A DNA stretch of 64,000 nucleotides from contig NZ_CP045393.1 of the NCBI RefSeq assembly GCF_009363655.1, positions 434,001 to 498,000 of the forward strand. Reading direction: 5' to 3'. The stretch's first letter is position 1, and each line of letters starts with the position of its first letter. This DNA is from Roseovarius sp. THAF27. GTDB lineage: Bacteria; Pseudomonadota; Alphaproteobacteria; Rhodobacterales; Rhodobacteraceae. Positions 58,703 to 64,000 of this stretch are shown in pieces. Made by a program: the position numbers and the translations under genes. The notes beneath the pieces were generated by a model. It was not told the DNA's origin. It did not search any database and worked only from the letters and a program-made list of their open reading frames with translations.

Positions 58703-59229
58703 CGGCGGACGTCGATGAATGGGACGGTATTCTGAACCCCGGTGAGAAGGTCCTGTGGCAGGGGCGGCCCGATCCGGGTGTCACCATCGCACCGGCCAGT
58801 ATTGTCACGTTGATTTTCGGTCTGTTCTTCGCGGGGTTCGCGCTGTTGTGGATGATCCTTGCCGCGACTGCCGGCGGGGCGTTCTGGATGTTCGGGCTGA
58901 TCCATTTCTCGGTCGGCCTGGGCATTGCGTTCGGCGGTATCTTCTGGGAGCCGTGGAAGCGGCGACATACCTGGTACACGCTGACCGATAGCAGGGCCTT
59001 CATCGCGCGGGACCTGCCGTTTCTGGGTCGGAGCTTGAAGAGCTATCCGATCACGGGCCAGACCCGGCTGGAACTGCGGGATGGCACACCGGGATCGGTC
59101 ATGTTCGATCACGAGATGCGCCGTCGCAAGAATGGTCACTACCGCGTCGATATCGGCTTCGAGCGGATCGCGGAGGCCGGGGAGGTGATGCGACTGATGC
59201 GACAGGTGCAGGAAAGGGAGAGTGCATGA
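58699..59229 (+). CDS. Membrane protein with bacterial PH-like domain
   Basis: The 176-aa protein begins DGILNPGEKVLWQGRPDPGV, the usual start of bPH2-type proteins. It has two membrane helices (about residues 33-55 and 60-82) and then YTLTDSRAFIARDLPFLGRS, the RxxxxRDLPF text of such domains. It is a paralogue in layout of the preceding protein. In related genomes proteins from this locus are sometimes mislabelled as carbamoyltransferase subunits; nothing here supports that. It overlaps both neighbours by 4 bp. Confidence 0.75.
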   Translation: MTADVDEWDGILNPGEKVLWQGRPDPGVTIAPASIVTLIFGLFFAGFALLWMILAATAGGAFWMFGLIHFSVGLGIAFGGIFWEPWKRRHTWYTLTDSRAFIARDLPFLGRSLKSYPITGQTRLELRDGTPGSVMFDHEMRRRKNGHYRVDIGFERIAEAGEVMRLMRQVQERESA

Positions 59230-60509
59230 CGACGGTGGTGTTCGAGAACGCCCGGCTGGTCGACCCGGAGGCGGGAGAGGTCACCGAAGGCTGGCTGCTT
59301 GTCGACAAGGGCCGGGTCGAGGCTCGCGGCAGCGGTGACGCGCCCGCAGCCGGCCAAAGAGTGGACTGCAGGGCCAAGTACCTGGCGCCGGGCATAGTGG
59401 ACCTGGGCGTCAAGGTGTGCGAGCCCGGCGAACGCCACAAGGAAAGCTATCGCAGCGCCGGGGCCGCCGCAGCGGCGGGGGGCGTGACGACGATGATCAC
59501 CCGGCCCGACACGGCTCCTGCGATCGACAGCCCCGAGACGCTGGAATTCGTCGCCCGTCGCGCCAACGAGGCGGCGCCCGTGAACGTGTTGCCGATGGCG
59601 GCTCTGACCAAGGGTCGCGAAGGACGCGAGATGACCGAGATCGGGTTCCTGATGGATGCCGGGGCCGTGGCCTTTACCGATTGCGATCACGTGGTGGCCG
59701 ACAACAAGGTGCTGAGCCGGGCGCTGACCTATGCCAGCAGCCTGGGGGCGCTGGTCGTGGGGCATGTGCAGGATCCGGTGCTGAGCGCGGGCGCGGCGGC
59801 GACATCCGGCAAGTTCGCGTCGTTGCGCGGTCTGCCGGGCGTGGGCACGATGGCCGAACGCATGGGGTTGGAGCGGGACATGGCGCTGGTCGAGGCGACG
59901 GGCGCGCGGTATCACATCGACCAGGTGACCAGCGCCGTAAGCCTGCCGGTGCTGGAGCGGGCCCGCGCGGCGGGGCTGGACGTGACGGCAGGGACGTCGA
60001 TCCACCACCTGACGCTGAATGAACTGGACGTCGCCGACTATCGCACCTTCTTCAAGGTCAAGCCGCCGCTGCGGTCCGAGGACGACCGCCGTGCGATGGT
60101 CGAGGCGGTCCGCGACGGCACCGTCGACATCATCAGTTCCATGCACACCCCGCAGGACGAGGAATCCAAGCGCCTACCCTTCGAGGAAGCCGCCAGCGGA
60201 GCCGTGGCTCTGGAAACCCTGCTGACGGCGGCGCTGAGGCTTTACCATGCTGGAGACCTGGACCTGCCGACACTGTTCCGGGCGCTGGCGCTGAATCCTG
60301 CGAAGCGCCTAGGTCTCGACGCCGGGCGGCTGGCCGAGGGGGCGCCCGCCGACCTCGTTCTCTTCGATCCGGACCTGCCCTATGTGCTGGACCGCTGGAG
60401 GCTGCGATCGAAATCGAAAAATACGCCGTTTGACGGGCAGCGCTTGCAAGGTAAGGTTCTTGCAACCTATGTTGCCGGACACGCGGTTTTCGAGAACGTA
60501 AATGCCTGA
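59226..60509 (+). CDS. pyrC: Dihydroorotase (class I)
   Basis: The 427-aa amidohydrolase has the PyrC layout but some metal residues look altered. The early HxH motif region reads LAPGIVDLGVKVCEPGERHK, where typical active enzymes have DxHVHLREPG. Later come GAVAFTDC, HIDQVTS, TAGTSIHHLTLNE and ISSMHTPQDEESKRLPFEEA (usual D-H-A-P). The missing HxH may mean an inactive, PyrB-bound dihydroorotase-like subunit. It overlaps plsY by 8 bp. Confidence 0.85.
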   Translation: MTTVVFENARLVDPEAGEVTEGWLLVDKGRVEARGSGDAPAAGQRVDCRAKYLAPGIVDLGVKVCEPGERHKESYRSAGAAAAAGGVTTMITRPDTAPAIDSPETLEFVARRANEAAPVNVLPMAALTKGREGREMTEIGFLMDAGAVAFTDCDHVVADNKVLSRALTYASSLGALVVGHVQDPVLSAGAAATSGKFASLRGLPGVGTMAERMGLERDMALVEATGARYHIDQVTSAVSLPVLERARAAGLDVTAGTSIHHLTLNELDVADYRTFFKVKPPLRSEDDRRAMVEAVRDGTVDIISSMHTPQDEESKRLPFEEAASGAVALETLLTAALRLYHAGDLDLPTLFRALALNPAKRLGLDAGRLAEGAPADLVLFDPDLPYVLDRWRLRSKSKNTPFDGQRLQGKVLATYVAGHAVFENVNA

Positions 60510-61107
60510 TATCCAATCCAGTCTAGCGGTTCTCGCCCTGTGGGCGGCGGTGGGCTACCTGCTGGGGTCCATCCCGTTTGGAATGATCGTGGCCCGTGTC
60601 TTGGGGCTTGGCAATCTGCGCAACATCGGCTCGGGCAATATCGGCGCCACGAATGTCTTGCGTACGGGGAACAAGCTGGGCGCGTTGATCACCTTGTTGC
60701 TGGACGGGGGCAAGGGGGCCGCGGCTGTCCTGCTGGCGAGGGCCCTGGCGGGCGAAGACGCGGCGCAACTGGCCGGGCTGGCGGCGTTCACCGGGCATTG
60801 TTATCCGATCTGGCTGTCGTTCCGGGGCGGCAAGGGGGTGGCGACGTTCCTTGGCATCTTCCTGGGGCTGGCCTGGCCCGTGGGGATCGCATGTTGCTTG
60901 ACCTGGCTGGTCGCGGCAGTGGGGATGCGCATTTCGAGCATGGCCGCGATCTACATGGCGGCGTTGTCGACGGTCTGGATGGTTTTCCTGGGATACCGCG
61001 ATTTGTTCGTGCTTGGAATTGTATTGACCCTTTTCATCTTTTTGCGCCACGCGGCGAACATTCGCCGCCTGCGAGACGGCACGGAGCCGAAGATCGGCCA
61101 GAAGTGA
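60502..61107 (+). CDS. plsY: Acyl-phosphate:glycerol-3-phosphate acyltransferase
   Basis: The 201-aa membrane enzyme has the three PlsY motifs: GSIPFGMIVARVLG, then GSGNIGATNVLRTGNK and LDGGKGAAAVLLA, then FTGHCYPIWLSFRGGKGVATFLG. It acylates glycerol-3-phosphate to lysophosphatidate at the start of phospholipid synthesis. It is the last gene of the pyr operon by overlap with pyrC. Confidence 0.96.
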   Translation: MPDIQSSLAVLALWAAVGYLLGSIPFGMIVARVLGLGNLRNIGSGNIGATNVLRTGNKLGALITLLLDGGKGAAAVLLARALAGEDAAQLAGLAAFTGHCYPIWLSFRGGKGVATFLGIFLGLAWPVGIACCLTWLVAAVGMRISSMAAIYMAALSTVWMVFLGYRDLFVLGIVLTLFIFLRHAANIRRLRDGTEPKIGQK

Positions 61108-61197
61108 CGCCAGGGGCACCCGCAGGCTTGTCACGAGATTCCGAACTTCAGGACATTTGCCGCGAGAAATGATTTGACTTTACGCTCCCTTCTGATA

Positions 61198-61215
61198 TTT
61201 CTGTTATTACAGAAA
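61198..61215. promoter_or_regulatory. Palindromic operator before the GbsR-like gene
   Basis: TTTCTGT (61198-61204) and ACAGAAA (61209-61215) form perfect 7-base arms around TATT, 17 bp before the regulator start. A related half-site ACAGAAATAAC occurs at about 61794-61804, at the start of the next gene. Dimeric MarR/GbsR-type regulators bind such palindromes, so autoregulation is likely. Confidence 0.65.
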
Positions 61216-61231
61216 TTACAGGATTCACGAG

Positions 61232-61765
61232 ATGCAACTTTCGCCCGCCACTCAGAACTTCATTCTGCATTGGGGTGAAATGGGCGCCAAGTGGGGCGTC
61301 AATCGCTCGGTCGCGCAGATTCATGCGTTGCTGCACGTGATGCCGGATCCGATGACCGCCGAAGACATCAGCGAAACATTGAACCTTGCACGGTCGAACG
61401 TTTCGAACGGGCTGAAAGAGTTGCAGGCCTGGAAACTGGTAAAGGTCAGCCGCCAGTTGGGGGATCGGCGCGACCATTTTACATCCGTGCGTGACATGTT
61501 CGACTTGGTGAATGTGGTGATCGAGGGGCGGCGGGAGCGTGAGTACGCGCCGACGCTTGCCGCTTTGAAGGCGGTGGCGGAAGAGGCCGAAACCGACGGC
61601 ACGCCCAAGAAAGTGCGCGGACGCATCCGCGAGACGCTGGAGACTATGCAGCTGTTCGACGACTGGTACCGAGACGTGGCGCGCCTGCCGCGGGCCGTGC
61701 AGCTGAGCGCGGTGAAACTGGGGGCGCGGGTGGCGAAGTTCCTGCCGAAAGGCAAATCCGGGTAA
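61232..61765 (+). CDS. GbsR/MarR-type transcriptional regulator
   Basis: The 177-aa protein has a winged helix-turn-helix in the N-terminal half (about residues 25-85: NRSVAQIHALLHVMPDP, then MTAEDISETLNLARSNVSNGL and a wing with RQLGDRRDHFT). A helical C-terminal half probably serves dimerisation. The GbsR family controls glycine-betaine and membrane-related genes. A palindrome lies just upstream and two membrane-protein genes follow, so those are the likely targets. Confidence 0.85.
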   Translation: MQLSPATQNFILHWGEMGAKWGVNRSVAQIHALLHVMPDPMTAEDISETLNLARSNVSNGLKELQAWKLVKVSRQLGDRRDHFTSVRDMFDLVNVVIEGRREREYAPTLAALKAVAEEAETDGTPKKVRGRIRETLETMQLFDDWYRDVARLPRAVQLSAVKLGARVAKFLPKGKSG

Positions 61766-61789
61766 AAAATTTGAGAGGAGATTTCACTG

Positions 61790-62215
61790 ATGACAGAAAT
61801 AACTGCAATTATAAAAATACGTGAAACCTACGTGATCGATCCGGTGGCGTTCTTTTTCGCGCTGGTGGCCGCACCGCTGGCCGTCGCCGCCGGAGGTTTC
61901 TGGGCCTTGGGCATCCCGATCTTCGCGGTTGTGTTCGGCGGGCCCATTTACCTGGCGATCGGGGTGCCGGTGCTGCTGTGGTATCTCGGGCGCAGGCCGC
62001 CCGAACCGTGGCGCATCGCCGGGCTGGCCCTTGCCAGCTACGGCGTGCCGGCGGCTGCCTTCATGCTGTACCAATTGGTGACCGCCGGCGAGCGCGCGGT
62101 TCAGGAGTTCTCTCTTTTCGCTGGATTCGGCCTGATCTTTGCCCCGCTCTGGGGCGGCGTGTTCGGCATGTTCTACCGCAATTTTCGGCGCGATATCTAT
62201 GCACGCCCCATCTGA
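61790..62215 (+). CDS. Hypothetical multi-helix membrane protein
   Basis: The 141-aa protein begins MTEITAIIKIRETYVIDPVA and has about four hydrophobic helices (residues 17-40, 43-64, 75-97, 107-126) with a basic end (NFRRDIYARPI). No family is recognised. The start follows GAGGAGATTTCACTG. It sits 24 bp after the regulator gene and 13 bp before the next membrane protein gene, so the three look like an operon. Confidence 0.7.
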   Translation: MTEITAIIKIRETYVIDPVAFFFALVAAPLAVAAGGFWALGIPIFAVVFGGPIYLAIGVPVLLWYLGRRPPEPWRIAGLALASYGVPAAAFMLYQLVTAGERAVQEFSLFAGFGLIFAPLWGGVFGMFYRNFRRDIYARPI

Positions 62216-62228
62216 AGGAGACGAGACA

Positions 62229-62567
62229 ATGTTGACTTACTTGCTGAGCTTTATCGGACTGTCGCTGTTGGCGTTGGTCGCCCTGACACGGATGATCGTG
62301 CTGATCGGTTCGATGCAGCGGGAGTGCCCCGAGACCGGGCCAGCGGCGCGCTTGGTCGCCGTGACCGTGGCGACGGGATTTTGCGCCATCGGCGCGGGGG
62401 GCGTGTTTCTCATCGCGGCGGCATTCCCGCTGCTGGCGCAGGCCCCGATGATGGCGTTCTTCGTCGGATTGGGGCTGGCGGTGCTGTGCCTGGGCTTGGG
62501 GTTCTCGCACGCGGTAAATACGCTGCGGCTGATGCTTTACAGGTCGAACGTGCTTGCCGATAGCTGA
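62229..62567 (+). CDS. Hypothetical three-helix membrane protein
   Basis: The 112-aa protein begins MLTYLLSFIGLSLLALVALT and has about three hydrophobic helices. No family known. The start at 62229 follows AAGGAGACGAGACA, a good ribosome binding site; the frame is open further upstream inside the previous gene. It is followed by a strong hairpin terminator. Confidence 0.7.
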   Translation: MLTYLLSFIGLSLLALVALTRMIVLIGSMQRECPETGPAARLVAVTVATGFCAIGAGGVFLIAAAFPLLAQAPMMAFFVGLGLAVLCLGLGFSHAVNTLRLMLYRSNVLADS

Positions 62568-62585
62568 GACCGGAGTTGAAAAAGC

Positions 62586-62615
62586 AAAAGGCCGCTCCGG
62601 TCCGGGCGGCCTTTT
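62586..62615. terminator. Intrinsic bidirectional terminator
   Basis: AAAAGGCCGC (62586-62595) pairs with GCGGCCTTTT (62606-62615) around a 10-base loop, with T-runs in both directions. It ends the plus-strand regulator/membrane operon and may stop minus-strand gshA transcription. Confidence 0.85.
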
Positions 62616-62632
62616 CTGTTTGTGCGGGAACC

Positions 62633-62675
62633 CCCGGGTCCAGCCCGGGGCAGGCTCCCGGGTCAAGCCCGGGGC
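62633..62675 (+). repeat. Tandem 19-bp CCCGGGT...AGCCCGGGGC repeats
   Basis: CCCGGGTCCAGCCCGGGGC (62633-62651) and CCCGGGTCAAGCCCGGGGC (62657-62675) differ at one base and are 24 bp apart. Each is nearly palindromic. Elements of this type are scattered between genes in many alphaproteobacteria. Confidence 0.7.
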
Positions 62676-62686
62676 GGGTCCGCCCA

Positions 62687-64000
62687 TCAGTAGCTGAATT
62701 CTTCGTAGATCCGGGTGAGGTCGCCGTTCCAGGCGCCGTGATAGCGGTCGAGCAATTCGTCGGCGGGCACGCGGCCGGACTCGACGCTTTCCTGAAGTGC
62801 GTTGAGGAAGTGGATCTCGTCCGGGACCATGCCGCCGGCGCCGGGGCGGGCGCGGGCCTTGAGGCCGGCTTCGGCGATCGACAGAACCTCGCGCGCGAGA
62901 TCGTGCATCGAGATGTCGCCGACCTTGGCATCGAGGGCCTGTTCGCTGGCCGCCACGCGCAGCGCGTCGCGCGTCTCGGCGTCCCAGCCCTTGGCCACGT
63001 CCCATGCCGCGTCGAGCGCGGACTGGTCATACATTAGCCCCACCCAGAAGGCGGGCAGGGCGCAGAGCCGCCGCCACGGCCCGCCATCGGCGCCGCGCAT
63101 TTCCATGAATTTCTTGATCCGCGCCTCGGGGAAGATCGTGGTCAAGTGATCGGCCCAGTCCGAAAGCGTCGGCGTTTCGCCCGGCAGGGCGGGCAGTTCA
63201 CCCTTGAGGAAGTCACGGAAGGACTGGCCCAGAGCGTCGATATATTGCCCGTCGCGATAGACGAAATACATCGGCACATCGAGCGCGTACTGGGCATAGT
63301 GCTCGAAGCCGAAGCCGTCCTCGAACACGAAGGGCAGCATGCCGGTGCGGTCGGCGTCGAGGTCGCGCCAGACGCGGGCGCGCCAGGACTTGTGACCGTT
63401 GGGCTGCCCGTCGAGGAAGGGCGAGTTGGCAAACAGCGCGGTGGCGACGGGTTGCAGCGCCAGGGCCACGCGCAGTTTCTGCACCATGTCGGCCTCGGAT
63501 GCGAAATCGAGGTTGACCTGCACGGTGCAGGTGCGGCGCATCATGGTCTGGCCCATCGTGCCGACCTTTTGCATGTAGGCATCCATGAGCTTGTAGCGGC
63601 CCTTGGGCATCATCGGCATGTCGTCGTGACGCCAGATCGGCGCCGCGCCGAGGCCGATGAAGCCGACACCGACCTTGTCGGCGACATCTTTAACCTCGGC
63701 CAGGTGCACGTTCACCTCGTCGCAGGTGTGGTGGATGGTCTCGACCGGCGCGCCGGAGAGTTCGAGCTGTCCACCGGGTTCAAGCGACACGTTAGCGCCG
63801 TCTTTTTCCAGGCCGATCAGGTTGTCGCCTTCCATGACAGGAGACCAGCCATGCTTGTCGCGCAGGCCTTCGAGCACGGCACGCACGCTTCGGTCGCCCT
63901 CATAGGGAATGGGTTTGAGCGTGTCCTTGCAGTAGCCGAACTTCTCGTGCTCGGTGCCGATGCGCCAGGTGTCGAGCGGTTTGCAGCCGCTTTCGAGATA
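62687..64000 (-). CDS. gshA: Glutamate-cysteine ligase (plant/alphaproteobacterial GCS2 type), 5' end outside window
   Basis: The visible 437 residues cover most of the enzyme; the start lies beyond 64000. Seen are WRIGTEHEKFGYC (ATP/glutamate site), GGQLELSGAPVETIHHTCDE, RYKLMDAYMQKVGTMG, MMRRTCTVQVNLDF and the ARIKKFMEMRGADGG motif. It joins glutamate and cysteine in the first step of glutathione synthesis. It converges with the regulator/membrane operon across a terminator and a pair of repeats. Confidence 0.95.
   Translation of the reverse strand, partial: YLESGCKPLDTWRIGTEHEKFGYCKDTLKPIPYEGDRSVRAVLEGLRDKHGWSPVMEGDNLIGLEKDGANVSLEPGGQLELSGAPVETIHHTCDEVNVHLAEVKDVADKVGVGFIGLGAAPIWRHDDMPMMPKGRYKLMDAYMQKVGTMGQTMMRRTCTVQVNLDFASEADMVQKLRVALALQPVATALFANSPFLDGQPNGHKSWRARVWRDLDADRTGMLPFVFEDGFGFEHYAQYALDVPMYFVYRDGQYIDALGQSFRDFLKGELPALPGETPTLSDWADHLTTIFPEARIKKFMEMRGADGGPWRRLCALPAFWVGLMYDQSALDAAWDVAKGWDAETRDALRVAASEQALDAKVGDISMHDLAREVLSIAEAGLKARARPGAGGMVPDEIHFLNALQESVESGRVPADELLDRYHGAWNGDLTRIYEEFSY

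Overview
The window reads as chromosomal DNA of an alphaproteobacterium of the Roseobacter/Rhodobacteraceae type. The evidence is the GC-rich backbone, the many ATGA-type gene overlaps, the pyrB-(three small membrane genes)-pyrC-plsY cluster, the TauE/SafE plus TIGR02186-like pair, and an elongator-type tRNA-Met(CAU) of alphaproteobacterial form. This taxonomic call is by gene content only; no database search was run.

Layout. 1-3.5 kb: end of a BMP-type nucleoside ABC transporter operon (ATPase, two permeases) with a LysE-family exporter gene placed between the permeases. 3.6-10.6 kb: sulfite-exporter-like pair, an atypical SDR, a secreted esterase, Amt with a 56-aa membrane partner, and a GlcD/D2HGDH-like flavoprotein. 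10.7-32.2 kb: a visibly more AT-rich genomic island integrated at the 3' end of tRNA-Met. It is bounded by a 17-bp direct repeat (10763-10779 and 32153-32169), and a P4-type integrase lies just inside the distal end. The island is composite. Its left part has a NYN nuclease, phage-like small genes and an XRE regulator with paired operators. Its middle has two unrelated tyrosine recombinases (one broken by an in-frame TGA) and a cargo segment between two imperfect ~140-bp direct repeats. That cargo holds a secreted nuclease, a Cys-rich secreted protein, a two-TM protein with a STING-like cytosolic domain, and a response regulator. Its right part is a phage/satellite-like module: AlpA regulators, a PC4-like protein, a winged-helix replication-like protein whose 3' end overlaps an iteron-like array, a DUF5681 protein, three tandem small paralogues, and a long ejection-protein-like ORF. 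No capsid, portal or large terminase gene is present.

32.2-34.3 kb: decay zone beside the island, with a frameshifted and truncated LuxR-like regulator joined to a 5'-truncated HAAT permease, an intact UrtD/LivG-like ATPase, and a LivF/UrtE stub. 34.3-42.5 kb: LysR regulator and a divergent operon that reads as the lower lysine (pipecolate/2-aminoadipate) pathway: aminotransferase, AmaB-like piperidine-6-carboxylate dehydrogenase, AmaA-like oxidase, HglS-like 2-oxoadipate dioxygenase/decarboxylase, D-2-hydroxyglutarate dehydrogenase. 42.7-48.2 kb: GT11 glycosyltransferase, diacylglycerol-kinase-like and phosphoesterase genes, DJ-1/PfpI protein, class II aldolase, YqgE. 48.3-56.6 kb: DsbD-alpha-like protein, RND efflux pump and adaptor, MoaB, LysE exporter, phosphoesterase, a family-4 UDG lacking most Fe-S cysteines. 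56.7-64 kb: pyrimidine/phospholipid operon, a GbsR-like regulator with its palindromic site and two membrane proteins, and the 3' part of gshA.

The candidates most worth pursuing are the STING-like two-gene cassette, the iteron array with the satellite-like module, and the 140-bp repeat-flanked cargo segment.
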